Origin: Thalassospira indica
Lineage (GTDB): Bacteria; Pseudomonadota; Alphaproteobacteria; Rhodospirillales; Thalassospiraceae
NCBI RefSeq assembly: GCF_003403095.1
Contig: NZ_CP031555.1
Coordinates: 930,001 to 994,000 of the forward strand
Length of the DNA: 64,000 bases
Reading direction: 5' to 3'
The notes beneath the pieces are model-generated. The model was given only the letters and a program-made list of their open reading frames with translations. It searched no databases and was not told where the DNA came from. The position numbers and the translations under genes are program-made. Positions 11,588 through 21,137 of this stretch are shown in pieces; position 1 is the first letter of the stretch, and each line of letters opens with the position of its first letter.

Positions 11588-12832
11588 ATGAAAAGATTGA
11601 TTGCTGCGACCGCGATGGTCGCAACGGGGCTGTCGTTTTCGGCAGCGCAAGCAGATGACGACATGGTCTTTGTCGGCCATCTGATGGACATCACCGGTGC
11701 CACCGGCTTTATCGGCAAGTTCTATGCTGATGGTGTGCGTGATGCCCTGTCTTATGTGAACGTCAATGGCGGTATCGATGGCACGGTTCTGGATTCTGAG
11801 TCGGTTGACTATGCCTATAAGGTTCCGCAGGCGATTGCGAACTACAAGAAATGGCGTTCGCGCAATGACATGATTGCAATGCAGGGCTGGGGCACGGGTG
11901 ATACCGAAGCCCTGATCAGCTTTGTTGCCAAGGACAAGGTGCCGGTCTATTCCGCATCCTATTCCGGGCACCTGACCGACCCGACCGCAAAGAACCCGAA
12001 AACCGCCAAACCGGCGCCTTATAACTTCTTCTATGGCGCATCCTATTCCGACGCCTGCCGTGCGATGGTTCAGTGGGCAGCCGAAGACTGGAAAGAGTCC
12101 GGTGGTTCGGGCAAGCCGGTCTTCTCGCATATCGGTGACAACCACCCGTATCCGAACGCCCCGAAAGAAGCGTGTGCGGAATATGCCAACGAGCTTGGCT
12201 TTGAAGTAACCGCACCGGTGGTTGTTTCGATGAAGCCGGGTGATTTCAAGGCACAGTGCCTGACCCTGAAAGAAGCCGGGACCAACTATGGGTATCTTGG
12301 CAACCTCGGTCCGTCGGTTGTGTCGCTGGTGAAATCCTGTGACACGGTTGGTGCGACCCCGAAATGGCTCGCCAATATCTGGGCGGGCGACTACGAGACG
12401 CTTAAAACCATCGGCGATGTTGAAAACTATGTCTTCCCGGCCATGACCAGCTTCTGGACCGACGAAGGTGTCCCGGGCATGGAACTGGTGCGTGAAATTT
12501 CGAAGATGTCGGACAGCTCGGGCGAGCAGTTCCGCACCCATCACTACATCCGTGGCATTTGCTCGGTCTATTACATGAAAGAAGCCATGGAATGGGCCAA
12601 GGCCAATGGCGGTCTGACCGGCGAGAACATCAAGGCTGGCATGTATGCCCGTCAGGATTGGGTGCCGGCAGGACTTGAAGGTGTGTGCATGGAAGCGAAC
12701 TGGACCGCCGAGGACCATCGCGGCATCAACACCGTCAACATCTATAACGGCAGCGCCAAAGGTGGCGACTTTACGGTGACCAAGGTCAATACCGTGACCC
12801 TGCCGCGTCGTGACGACTGGCTCGGTTACTAA
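11588..12832 (+). CDS. Periplasmic substrate-binding protein of the Liv-type importer
   Basis: This 414-residue Peripla_BP_6/LivK-like receptor delivers substrate to the permease pair. ATG 11588 is chosen over an upstream GTG because AAGGGAGA precedes it and translation then begins with a clean signal peptide, MKRLIAATAMVATGLSFSAAQA, cleaved before DDDMVF. The mature part shows the type I fold pattern (VGHLMDITGATGFIGKFYADGVRDALSYVNVNGGI). The binding-site sequence is not recognisably that of leucine-binding proteins. Relatives with CoA-ligase neighbours often take aromatic or fatty acids, so that is the working inference. Confidence 0.92.
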   Translation: MKRLIAATAMVATGLSFSAAQADDDMVFVGHLMDITGATGFIGKFYADGVRDALSYVNVNGGIDGTVLDSESVDYAYKVPQAIANYKKWRSRNDMIAMQGWGTGDTEALISFVAKDKVPVYSASYSGHLTDPTAKNPKTAKPAPYNFFYGASYSDACRAMVQWAAEDWKESGGSGKPVFSHIGDNHPYPNAPKEACAEYANELGFEVTAPVVVSMKPGDFKAQCLTLKEAGTNYGYLGNLGPSVVSLVKSCDTVGATPKWLANIWAGDYETLKTIGDVENYVFPAMTSFWTDEGVPGMELVREISKMSDSSGEQFRTHHYIRGICSVYYMKEAMEWAKANGGLTGENIKAGMYARQDWVPAGLEGVCMEANWTAEDHRGINTVNIYNGSAKGGDFTVTKVNTVTLPRRDDWLGY

Positions 12833-12945
12833 GATCCGCCAGTAAGACGAACGTCTCCCAGACTGTTCGGAGGCCGGGCATAAGACGCAAGATGCCCTGT
12901 CTCCGGCAGCTGGAGATCACAAGACGAACATTCGAAAGGGACACC

Positions 12946-13767
12946 ATGGCAGAGCCCGCCCGCAAAATAGAAACCGCTGAACCGATGCTGTCGGTCAATA
13001 ACATCGAAGTCGTCTATGACGAGGTGATTCTGGTCCTGCGTGGCGTCTCGCTTGAGGTTCCGCAAGGCAAGATCGTGACCTTGCTCGGCCCGAACGGTGC
13101 TGGCAAATCCACGACGCTAAAAGCGATTTCGGGTTTGCTGAAAACCGAAGACGGTGAAGTCACCCGCGGTGACATCAATTTCATGGGCAACCAGATTGCC
13201 AATGGCAGCCCCGAGGATATCGTGCGCTCCGGCCTGTTTCAGGTCATGGAAGGTCGCCGTATCATCGAGGACATGACCTGTATCGAAAACCTGCGTCTGG
13301 GCGCCTATACGCGCAAGGACAACAAAGTCAAAGACGATATCGAGATGGTCTTTGAATATTTCCCGCGCCTTAAGGAACGTACTGGCCTTGCAGGCTATCT
13401 TTCCGGCGGGGAACAGCAGATGCTGGCCATCGGCCGTGCATTGATGGCGCGGCCCAAGATGATCCTGCTGGATGAACCGTCGATGGGCCTGTCGCCGCTT
13501 TTGGTCAAGGAAGTGTTCGGGATCATTGAAAAGATCAATCGCGAACAGGGCATCACCATGCTCATCGTTGAACAGAACGCCAACTTTGCGCTGAAGGTTG
13601 CCGACTATGGTTACATCATGGAAAGCGGTAAGGTTGTTCTGGATGGCACCCGTGACGAGCTTCTCAATAACGAGGACGTCAAGGAGTTCTATCTCGGCGG
13701 TGGTTCTGAAGAACGTAAAAGCTTCAAGAACATCAAGTCCTACAAACGCCGTAAACGTTGGCTTTAG
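12946..13767 (+). CDS. Liv-type ABC transporter ATP-binding protein (LivF-like)
   Basis: This is the second ATPase of the importer, 273 residues. It has Walker A GPNGAGKST, signature LSGGEQQMLAIGRAL, Walker B MILLDEPSMGLSP and H-loop IVEQN, the typical LivF form. ATG 12946 follows GAAAGGG and is preferred to an in-frame start at 12892. The tail (FKNIKSYKRRKRWL) is strongly basic. The 113-base gap before it carries several small dyads. It completes the ATPase pair with the livG-like gene at the head of the operon. Confidence 0.93.
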   Translation: MAEPARKIETAEPMLSVNNIEVVYDEVILVLRGVSLEVPQGKIVTLLGPNGAGKSTTLKAISGLLKTEDGEVTRGDINFMGNQIANGSPEDIVRSGLFQVMEGRRIIEDMTCIENLRLGAYTRKDNKVKDDIEMVFEYFPRLKERTGLAGYLSGGEQQMLAIGRALMARPKMILLDEPSMGLSPLLVKEVFGIIEKINREQGITMLIVEQNANFALKVADYGYIMESGKVVLDGTRDELLNNEDVKEFYLGGGSEERKSFKNIKSYKRRKRWL

Positions 13768-13776
13768 GATGGTTCA

Positions 13777-13802
13777 CCAACCACATCCATGTCTGTGGTT
13801 GG
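13777..13802 (+). other. Intercistronic hairpin between livF and the PaaK-like gene
   Basis: A perfect 9-bp stem (13777-13785 with 13794-13802) closes an 8-base loop. No T tract follows, so it is more likely an mRNA-stability or attenuation element than a full terminator. Confidence 0.5.
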
Positions 13803-13824
13803 CGCCTTTGAATGAAAGACGGGT

Positions 13825-15060
13825 ATGATGCTGAAGACTTATTTTGACGAACGCGAAACGCGCACCCAGGAAAGCCGCGAGGCCGGGTTGATGGCCGCCT
13901 TGCCGCGTATTTTGCATCATGCCAAATCACAGTCGGCGGCCTATGGTAGGTTGCTTGCCGATATTGATCCGCAGACCATCACCACCCGCGAAGCATTGGC
14001 AAAACTGCCGGTGACGCGGAAATCCGATCTGATTGATGCTCAGGCCAAGGAACCGCCATTGGCGGGCCTGAACGCGACGCCGATCCCGGCGATGGCGCGC
14101 CTGTTCCAAAGCCCCGGTCCGATTTATGACCCGCAGGGCAAGGGAGATGACTGGTGGCGGATGGGCCGCGCGTTCTTTGCGGCGGGCTTCCGCCCGGGCG
14201 ATATCGTGCATAACTGCCTGTCCTATCATCTGACACCGGGTGGCTTTATCTTTGACAGTGGCGCACGGGCGTGCGGCTGCGTCGTGGTTCCGGCCGGTGT
14301 TGGCCAAAGCGAAGCCCAGGTCAAGGCGATCAGCGATCTTAAGCCAACCGGTTATAGCGGCACGCCATCCTTCCTGAAAATCCTGATCGAAAAGGCCGAG
14401 GAACTAGGTGCTGATATCACCTCAATCAAGCGTGCGCTGGTATCGGGCGAGGCGCTTCCGGAAAGTCTGCGTTCCTGGTTTGCCGAGCGCGATATTGCGA
14501 TGCTGCAATGTTATGCCAGTGCCGACCTTGGCCTGATTGCCTATGAAAGTGACGCCAAGAACGGCATGATTGTTGCCGAAGACATCATTCTTGAAATCGT
14601 CCGTCCGGGCACGGGTGAGCCGGTGGCAGAGGGTGAGGTCGGTGAAGTTGTGGTCACCACATTGAATATGGACTATCCGCTGATCCGCTTTGCGACCGGT
14701 GATCTTTCGGCGATTGCGCCGGGTGAAAGCGGCTGCGGGCGGACCAACCAACTGATCAAGGGTTGGATGGGGCGTGCCGATCAAACCACCAAGATCAAGG
14801 GCATGTTTGTTCATCCGCAACAGATCGGTGAAATCGTCAAACGTCATGGCGACATTGCCAAGGCGCGGCTTGTCGTTACCCGGGAAAACGATAACGACGT
14901 CATGACCCTGACCTGCGAGGGTATTGATGACAGTCAGATTGATGCGATTGCCGAAACCCTTGCTAGCGTTTGCAAGCTGCGCGGGACGGTTTTGGCCGCA
15001 GAGGTTGGCAGTCTGCCCAATGACGGCAAAGTGATTGATGATCAGCGTGATCTGACCTGA
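13825..15060 (+). CDS. Phenylacetate-CoA ligase-like (PaaK-like) protein
   Basis: This 411-residue protein resembles PaaK-type adenylate-forming ligases. PaaK-like features are YSGTPSFLKILIEKAEE, GEALPESLRSW, the A8-like GRADQTTKIKGMFVHPQQI and a C-terminal DGKVIDDQRDL with the candidate catalytic lysine. The usual P-loop (TSGTTGxPT) is not visible. The corresponding region reads LFQSPGPIYDPQGKGDD. This may be a divergent subfamily or an enzyme with altered nucleotide binding. It lies 57 bases after livF as the last gene of the operon. Two tandem ATG codons (13825, 13828) are possible starts. The substrate is probably an aromatic acid, by inference. Confidence 0.8.
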   Translation: MMLKTYFDERETRTQESREAGLMAALPRILHHAKSQSAAYGRLLADIDPQTITTREALAKLPVTRKSDLIDAQAKEPPLAGLNATPIPAMARLFQSPGPIYDPQGKGDDWWRMGRAFFAAGFRPGDIVHNCLSYHLTPGGFIFDSGARACGCVVVPAGVGQSEAQVKAISDLKPTGYSGTPSFLKILIEKAEELGADITSIKRALVSGEALPESLRSWFAERDIAMLQCYASADLGLIAYESDAKNGMIVAEDIILEIVRPGTGEPVAEGEVGEVVVTTLNMDYPLIRFATGDLSAIAPGESGCGRTNQLIKGWMGRADQTTKIKGMFVHPQQIGEIVKRHGDIAKARLVVTRENDNDVMTLTCEGIDDSQIDAIAETLASVCKLRGTVLAAEVGSLPNDGKVIDDQRDLT

Positions 15061-15103
15061 TTAAGTTAACTGACTTATTGTTTCATTCCCGCTCGGGAAA
15101 CCT

Positions 15104-15137
15104 GTGCCGCTCGGCTTTGCCGGCGGCACTTTTTTTC
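15104..15137 (+). terminator. Intrinsic terminator of the Liv/ligase operon
   Basis: A 7-bp GC-rich stem (15104-15110 with 15123-15129), which can be extended inward, is followed by eight T residues. Its T tract abuts the stop codon of the convergent permease gene. Confidence 0.85.
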
Positions 15138-16387
15138 TAGATCAAGCTGGCTGCTTTAAGTACCAGACCACCTGCAAGCAGCGTAAGTGCGGTCCCGACA
15201 ATCACGTTTTTAAGCGAAAGCAAAGACCCGTCGCCATGGTCGTGATCATGACCGTGGTCACCATGATCATGCTCGTGGTCATGGTGTGCTGCCTTTTGGC
15301 CTTCGCGACGGAGCCACAGCAAGATGCCAATCAGCCCAAAGGCCGCGATATTCAAGAACAGCGTATAATTAACGCCAAAGGCACTGACCTCGGCAATGTC
15401 ACGGCTGCTTTCGGGCAGGGCGCCGAGTGCGACAAAGGCGTAATGCAGGATAAGCGCAGTGGCCACAATGCTGGCATACATGACACCTGCAATATAAAGC
15501 GCAGTTTTCCAGCCATAATACCGGGCATTGACCTTGACCAGTGGCGGGACCATCAGGTCCGAATAGATAAAGCCCATAATCCCGGCAAAGCTGACACCCC
15601 CGGCACTGAGAACCGTGGCCAATGGAATGTTCCCCATCGAGCCGATAAAGGTCGCGGCGGCGACAAATGGTGCCACAAGGGCGTTTTCAAGAACGGTCAG
15701 GAACGGCAAGTCTGACGCCTTACCCGTGCCGTCACCGGCAAGGAACAGGGTCTGCCAGAATTCGGCCGGGACAAAGACCGCAATAAAGCCGGCAATCGTG
15801 AAACCGATCAGGATTTCACGCCAGACCATCTGCCATTCCATTACAAAGCGCTTGCCGACCTGTTGCCAGCCTTCCTGGGACTTGATGCGTTTCTTCCAGT
15901 CGAAGTCGTCTTCTTCACTGCCGGTTTCTTCGTCGGCATGTTGCTTGGCGGCTTCAATCATCTCCTTGGGATATGTCACACGGATCAGAACAGCCGAAAT
16001 CGCAATCATCAGGATACCCCCGATGATTTCTGCGGCCAGAAACTGCCAGCCAAGAAACAGGAAGATCAAAACGCCAAGTTCAATGACCAAGTTGGTCGAT
16101 GCGAACATGAAGGCGACAGTGGCAATGAAATGCGCACCTTTCTGAAACAGCGATCGTGCCGCCGAAAGTGCTGCAAACGAGCATGAACTTGATATGGCGC
16201 CAAACAGACCGGCAAGCGAAACGCTACCGATACCGGCGTCGCCCATATGCGCAGTCAGGCGGTTCTTGGGGACGAAAACCTGAATCGCGGCACTGATGGA
16301 GTAACCAAGCACAAACGCCCACAGTGCGTTCCAGAAGAAACCAAGTGCGGTCATGACGCCGTTTGAATATTGATCAAGCAAATCCAT
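15137..16387 (-). CDS. ArsP/DUF318-family permease with His-rich loop
   Basis: This 416-residue integral membrane protein has the two-repeat architecture of the ArsP_1 permease family (PF03773). It has the conserved SSCSFAALSAARSLFQKG motif, the FMFASTNLVIELG helix in the first repeat, and SMGNIPLATVLSAGGVSFAG in the second. A cytoplasmic linker around residues 145-175 is acidic. A striking histidine/aspartate-rich stretch (HHDHEHDHGDHGHDHDHGDG) precedes the last helix and suggests metal binding. Family members export organoarsenicals or other solutes, but the substrate here is unknown. The start has a strong AGGAAGG ribosome-binding site. It is divergent from an MFS gene across ~130 bases. 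Confidence 0.85.
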   Translation of the reverse strand: MDLLDQYSNGVMTALGFFWNALWAFVLGYSISAAIQVFVPKNRLTAHMGDAGIGSVSLAGLFGAISSSCSFAALSAARSLFQKGAHFIATVAFMFASTNLVIELGVLIFLFLGWQFLAAEIIGGILMIAISAVLIRVTYPKEMIEAAKQHADEETGSEEDDFDWKKRIKSQEGWQQVGKRFVMEWQMVWREILIGFTIAGFIAVFVPAEFWQTLFLAGDGTGKASDLPFLTVLENALVAPFVAAATFIGSMGNIPLATVLSAGGVSFAGIMGFIYSDLMVPPLVKVNARYYGWKTALYIAGVMYASIVATALILHYAFVALGALPESSRDIAEVSAFGVNYTLFLNIAAFGLIGILLWLRREGQKAAHHDHEHDHGDHGHDHDHGDGSLLSLKNVIVGTALTLLAGGLVLKAASLI

Positions 16388-16519
16388 TGTGACCTTCCTG
16401 CCATTTCAGGTGTCGGGCTCCTTATTAAACGGCTGGAAAGGTGAGGTGTTCCAAGATAGGCATTCGCCAACATCTGTGTATGATGGCCGAAATACCAAAA
16501 ATGCAACGGGGGAAGCAGG

Positions 16520-17725
16520 GTGCGTACGGGCAAGACTTTTGCCGTTTCCATGATTACGGTCTGCCAGTTGATGGCGCTTGCGCTGTGGTTTTCGGCCACG
16601 GCGGTGCTACCACAATTGCGCAGCGAGTTTGGTATTGGGGCGCTGCAATCATCGCTATTTACCAGTGCGGTATTGCTGGGTTTCGTTCTGGGAACCGTTA
16701 CCAGTGCGATCCTGGGGCTGGCGGATCGCATCGAACCCCGGCGTTTCTGGGCGGCATCGGCGATGATTGCCGCGACTGCCAATATTTTGATCCTTGTTGT
16801 ACCGGTTGACGGCATTGTTGTGATCCTGTTGCGGCTGATCACGGGCGTTTGCATGGCCGGGATTTATCCGATTGGCATGAAGATGGTCGCAACCTGGTCA
16901 CGCGGGGATACAGGTTTCTTGGTCGGGCTTTTGGTAGGGGCGCTGACCATGGGGTCTGCCATGCCGCACCTGTTTGCGGTGGCGGTGCCACTCGACTGGC
17001 GATACGTGATCATGACCGCCAGTGTGACCGCCTATATCGCGGCAATTGCCATCCTGTTTGTGCATCTGGGCGGGACACCGGGACGTTCCCCGCGGTTTGA
17101 TCCAAAAATGGTTGGCAAGATCTGGGCAAACAAGCCGCTGCGCCATGCCTGCTATGGCTATTTTGGGCATATGTGGGAACTGTATGCCATGTGGGGCTGG
17201 ATCGGATTGTTCCTGTATGGCGCATTTTCGGATCGTGTGATGGACAATCCCGGTGTCTGGTCCGCACTTTCGACGTTTGCCATTGTTGGCATCGGCGCGT
17301 TCGGGTCCTTGGCCGGGGGGTATTATGCTGACCGGATTGGCAGAACGACCGTGACGATTGCCGCCATGATCGTGAGTAGCGCCTGTGCGCTGGTTGCCGG
17401 TGGGTTATCCGATGCCCCGATCATCCTTCTTATTGTGGTTTGCATCGTCTGGGGGATCTCCGTGATCGCGGATTCCGCCCAATTCTCGTCCTGCGTCATT
17501 GAACTGGCCGACCCGCATCAGGTCGGTACGGCATTAACCCTGCAAAATGCCATCGGGTTCCTGATTGCACTTGTTTCCATCCACCTTGTGCCGGTTGTCG
17601 CCGATCAGACAGGTTGGTGGGGGGCATTTGCCATGTTGGCTGTCGGGCCTGTTTTGGGAACGATTGCCATGGTCAGGCTGCGCATGATGCCCGAGGCAAT
17701 ACAGCTCGCAGGCGGTAAAAAGTAA
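16520..17725 (+). CDS. MFS transporter
   Basis: This 401-residue protein has about 12 hydrophobic helices and major facilitator features, such as the acidic/basic loop-2 motif GLADRIEPRR near residue 70 and GGYYADRIGRTTV at the mirrored loop of the second half. The start is GTG, preceded by GGGGGAAG. It resembles small-solute or drug exporters. The substrate cannot be inferred. It is transcribed alone, divergent from the His-rich permease. Confidence 0.88.
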   Translation: MRTGKTFAVSMITVCQLMALALWFSATAVLPQLRSEFGIGALQSSLFTSAVLLGFVLGTVTSAILGLADRIEPRRFWAASAMIAATANILILVVPVDGIVVILLRLITGVCMAGIYPIGMKMVATWSRGDTGFLVGLLVGALTMGSAMPHLFAVAVPLDWRYVIMTASVTAYIAAIAILFVHLGGTPGRSPRFDPKMVGKIWANKPLRHACYGYFGHMWELYAMWGWIGLFLYGAFSDRVMDNPGVWSALSTFAIVGIGAFGSLAGGYYADRIGRTTVTIAAMIVSSACALVAGGLSDAPIILLIVVCIVWGISVIADSAQFSSCVIELADPHQVGTALTLQNAIGFLIALVSIHLVPVVADQTGWWGAFAMLAVGPVLGTIAMVRLRMMPEAIQLAGGKK

Positions 17726-17808
17726 GGTTTGCCCGCTATAATTGCGATCTTTGGTGATCGGCTTCACTTGACAGCAGGGTGTTAAAAAGCTGCGCTGTTT
17801 GGGTTTTC

Positions 17809-17837
17809 TTGACCATTATCAGTACTAATATTAACTT
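17809..17837 (+). promoter_or_regulatory. Putative sigma70 promoter of the mrp operon
   Basis: TTGACC and TAACTT are separated by 17 bases, ~70 bases before the mrpA start. This is a pattern match only. Confidence 0.35.
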
Positions 17838-17905
17838 CTGGCGGAATTTTCTTGCTGTCTCGCGTTCGGGGCGATGCGGCGAATATCCAAAAATAAGGGT
17901 CTTTC

Positions 17906-20779
17906 ATGAGTCTCACCCTCATTGTTTTGCTTCCCTTCATTGGGGCGGTGTTACCCGCCATAATGATCAGGGCCGGGCGCAATGCTTGTGCCACAGCGAC
18001 CGGTTCTGTCACGCTGCTTGCCCTGATCTTGCTGATGGCAAAGGCCCCGGCGGTCATTGCCGGCGAGGTATTTCAGGTCAGTTATAGTTGGTTGCCGGAA
18101 CTGGGTCTGAATGTGACCTTCTTTCTGGACGGGCTCGGGTTGCTGTTTGCGACCCTGATCTTGGGTATCGGTCTTCTGATTATCATCTATGCGCGGTTCT
18201 ATCTTTCCAAGGACGACCCGATGGGCAGGTTCTATGTGTTCCTGCTGTTGTTCCAGGGGGCCATGGTCGGCATCGTTCTTTCTGATAATATCCTGCTGCT
18301 GTTGATTTTCTGGGAACTGACATCGCTGTCATCGTTCCTTCTGATCGGGTACTGGAAACATTTGCCAGAAGGCCGTCAGGGCGCGCGCATGGCGCTTGCC
18401 GTGACCGGTGCTGGTGGTTTGGCAATGATTGCCGGGATGCTGATCCTTGGCGATATTGTCGGATCCTATGATCTGACCGTGATCTTGCAGAACGCCGACC
18501 TGATCCAGGCATCGCCGATGTATTTGCCGGCCTTGATCCTGATTTTGCTCGGCTGCTTTACCAAATCCGCACAGTTCCCGTTCCACTTCTGGCTGCCGCA
18601 CGCGATGGCCGCACCGACGCCGGTTTCTGCCTATCTGCACTCGGCCACAATGGTGAAGGCGGGCATCTTCCTGATGGCGCGCATGTGGCCGGTTCTGTCG
18701 GGCACGCCGGAATGGTTCTATATCGTTGCGACGGCTGGTCTGATGACCATGGTGCTGGGCGCATGGATTGCGATCTTCAAGCACGACCTTAAGGGGCTTC
18801 TGGCATATTCGACGGTCAGTCACCTTGGTCTTGTCACCATGTTGCTTGGTTTCGGGACACCGATGGCGGCTGTTGCCGGGGTGTTTCACATCATCAACCA
18901 TGCGACCTTCAAGGCGGCCCTGTTTATGACGGCTGGTATCATCGATCATGAAACCGGGACCCGTGATATCCGTCGTTTTGGCGGGTTGCTCAACCTGATG
19001 CCGATTGCTGGCACCATCGGGATTATCACCGCCGCCTCGATGGCCGGGATCATTCCGCTTAATGGTTTCATTTCCAAGGAGATGATGCTGGAAGAAGCAT
19101 GGCACACCATGTGGCTGGATCAGAACTGGGTGGTTCCGCTTCTGGCGACCGTCGGTGCTCTGTTCTCTGTGGCCTATTCCTTCCGATTTATTTTCCACGT
19201 CTGGCTGGGCAAGCCGCGTGATGAAAACTTGCCGCATCATCCGCATGATCCGCCCTTTGGCATGTGGGCACCGCCCGCATTGCTGACGGTTCTGGTGGTT
19301 CTGATCGGTCTGTTCCCGGCAGCCATCGCAGGGCCACTGGTCGCTGCGACCGCAGGGGCCGTTATCGGTGGTGAATTGCCGGAATATCACCTGTCGCTTT
19401 GGCATGGTCTGACACCGGCCCTTGGCATGAGTGTGATTGCGATTATCGGTGGTTCCCTGTTGCTGATGCGCCATGGTGGCCTGATGTCGGCAACCGCCAA
19501 CCTGTCGCGGCCCGATGCCAAGGCAATGTTTGATTGCGGCATGGCCAAGGCCGTCGCGCTCAGCCGACTGGTTTCGGACAATCTGCATAACGGATCATTG
19601 CAGCGTTATCTTGCAATCACGATCATCGGTTCCATCGGGATCGGGCTTTCGGGTTTCTATGCGCAACCGGACTTCCAGTCGGGCACGCGCGAGCTTCTTG
19701 AAGTCTCGCCGCCTGCGGCTATTGGCTGGTTGTTGCTGGTTGTGACATGTATTGCGTCGGTCTTTATGCATCACAACCGTTTGCTGACCTTGCTTCTGGT
19801 CGGTGTGGTTGGTCTGATTGTGTCGCTTGGCTTTATCTATCTTTCGGCACCGGACCTTGCGTTGACGCAGATTTCGGTCGAGGTGGTGACGGTCATTCTG
19901 ATGTTGCTTGCGCTTAATATCCTTCCCAAGGAAACCCCGAAGGAAAGCCTGCCGGGCCGCAAGATGCGTGACGGTATTGTCTCGATTGCGGCAGGTCTTG
20001 GGGTTGGTGGTGCGATCTGGGCGATCATGACCCGCGATCTGCCAAACACAATCTCGTCCTATCATTTGGCGAACTCGAAAACCGAAGGTGGTGGTACCAA
20101 CGTTGTCAACGTCATCCTCGTTGACTTCCGTGGGTTTGATACCTTTGGCGAGATCATCGTTCTTGGGATTGCCGCACTTTCGATCTTTGCGCTGATTGAA
20201 ACCGTGACCCAGGGCGAGGCCGCCAAACGTCTGGCCAACTGGGTTGTCAGCAACCGTCGCTCGGCTGATCGTCACCCGATGATGATGGTTGTGGCAACGC
20301 GTGTGATGTTGCCGTTGTCGCTGATGGTGGGTGTTTACATCTTCCTGCGCGGTCACAATGAACCGGGCGGTGGCTTTATCGCTGGTCTGGTCGTGTCGGT
20401 TGCGTTGGTCATGCAGTATATGGCGTCGGGCTTTGGCTGGACCCAGAACCGCATGAAGGTCAATTACCACGGCATGATCGGTCTTGGTGTCATTGCCGCG
20501 GCGATTACCGGGGTATCAGCCTGGGTTGCGGGTCTGCCGTTCCTGACCAGCGGGTTTGTTCATGTTCACCTGCCGATCGTTGGCGAGTTTGAACTGGCAT
20601 CGGCCATGGGCTTTGACCTTGGCGTCTTCCTGACCGTGGTCGGGGCAGTGATGCTGGCACTTGCCAAACTTTCGCAAGTCGAACGTATGGCCGAACATGT
20701 CGAAATAAATACCGAGCCGATGGACCACGATCCGTCGTTGTCGGCAGCACCGGCGGCAACGCCGGGCAAGGAGGCCTGA
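17906..20779 (+). CDS. mrpA: Na+(K+)/H+ antiporter subunits A and B, fused (MrpAB/PhaAB)
   Basis: This 957-residue multi-spanning protein is the largest subunit of the cation/proton antiporter. The first ~500 residues match the complex I NuoL-like antiporter module, with LIFWELTSLSSFLLIGYW and KSAQFPFHFWLPHAMAAPTPVSAYLHSATMVKAG (split here by description only) carrying the key Glu and Lys residues. A DUF4040-type segment follows at ~620-680. Residues ~800-930 match MrpB (RGHNEPGGGFIAGLVVSVAL). The A-B fusion is the form seen in alphaproteobacterial Pha systems. The stop is one base before mrpC. The operon should provide Na+ or K+ efflux and pH homeostasis. Confidence 0.95.
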   Translation: MSLTLIVLLPFIGAVLPAIMIRAGRNACATATGSVTLLALILLMAKAPAVIAGEVFQVSYSWLPELGLNVTFFLDGLGLLFATLILGIGLLIIIYARFYLSKDDPMGRFYVFLLLFQGAMVGIVLSDNILLLLIFWELTSLSSFLLIGYWKHLPEGRQGARMALAVTGAGGLAMIAGMLILGDIVGSYDLTVILQNADLIQASPMYLPALILILLGCFTKSAQFPFHFWLPHAMAAPTPVSAYLHSATMVKAGIFLMARMWPVLSGTPEWFYIVATAGLMTMVLGAWIAIFKHDLKGLLAYSTVSHLGLVTMLLGFGTPMAAVAGVFHIINHATFKAALFMTAGIIDHETGTRDIRRFGGLLNLMPIAGTIGIITAASMAGIIPLNGFISKEMMLEEAWHTMWLDQNWVVPLLATVGALFSVAYSFRFIFHVWLGKPRDENLPHHPHDPPFGMWAPPALLTVLVVLIGLFPAAIAGPLVAATAGAVIGGELPEYHLSLWHGLTPALGMSVIAIIGGSLLLMRHGGLMSATANLSRPDAKAMFDCGMAKAVALSRLVSDNLHNGSLQRYLAITIIGSIGIGLSGFYAQPDFQSGTRELLEVSPPAAIGWLLLVVTCIASVFMHHNRLLTLLLVGVVGLIVSLGFIYLSAPDLALTQISVEVVTVILMLLALNILPKETPKESLPGRKMRDGIVSIAAGLGVGGAIWAIMTRDLPNTISSYHLANSKTEGGGTNVVNVILVDFRGFDTFGEIIVLGIAALSIFALIETVTQGEAAKRLANWVVSNRRSADRHPMMMVVATRVMLPLSLMVGVYIFLRGHNEPGGGFIAGLVVSVALVMQYMASGFGWTQNRMKVNYHGMIGLGVIAAAITGVSAWVAGLPFLTSGFVHVHLPIVGEFELASAMGFDLGVFLTVVGAVMLALAKLSQVERMAEHVEINTEPMDHDPSLSAAPAATPGKEA

Positions 20780-20780
20780 T

Positions 20781-21137
20781 ATGGAATTTCTTGTCGCAAG
20801 CAGTATTGGGCTTCTGACCACGTGCGGGACTTATTTGTTGCTGCGCGGGCGAACCTTCCCGGTGGTTGTTGGCTTGGCCCTGCTGTCCTACGCGGTGAAC
20901 GTCTTCCTGTTCGCCATGGGACGTCTGACCATCAACATGCCACCGATCCTGCGTGAGGGTGTCACCGAATATACCGATCCTCTGCCACAGGCGCTTGTCC
21001 TGACGGCAATTGTGATTTCGTTCGGTATGACGGCATTGATCGTCGTTTTGTCGATCCGGACTTTCCTTGAAATCGGTAATGACCATGTTGACGGTCGTCC
21101 GGTTGGCGCGCCATCCGAAGCAGGAGATAAAAACTGA
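20781..21137 (+). CDS. mrpC: Na+(K+)/H+ antiporter subunit C
   Basis: This 118-residue membrane protein with three helices is NuoK-like. It has the family pattern TTCGTYLLLRGRTFPVVVGLALLSYAVNVFLFAMG and the conserved DPLPQALVLTAIVISFG segment near residues 70-87. The start lies one base after the mrpA stop, and the last base is shared with the mrpD start region (ATGG after TGA), so the genes are translationally coupled. Confidence 0.96.
   Translation: MEFLVASSIGLLTTCGTYLLLRGRTFPVVVGLALLSYAVNVFLFAMGRLTINMPPILREGVTEYTDPLPQALVLTAIVISFGMTALIVVLSIRTFLEIGNDHVDGRPVGAPSEAGDKN

Noticed and set aside
18329-20470. Long minus-strand frames opposite the mrpA gene
   Set aside because: They are Gln/His/Arg-rich antisense shadows of a clear Mrp subunit.
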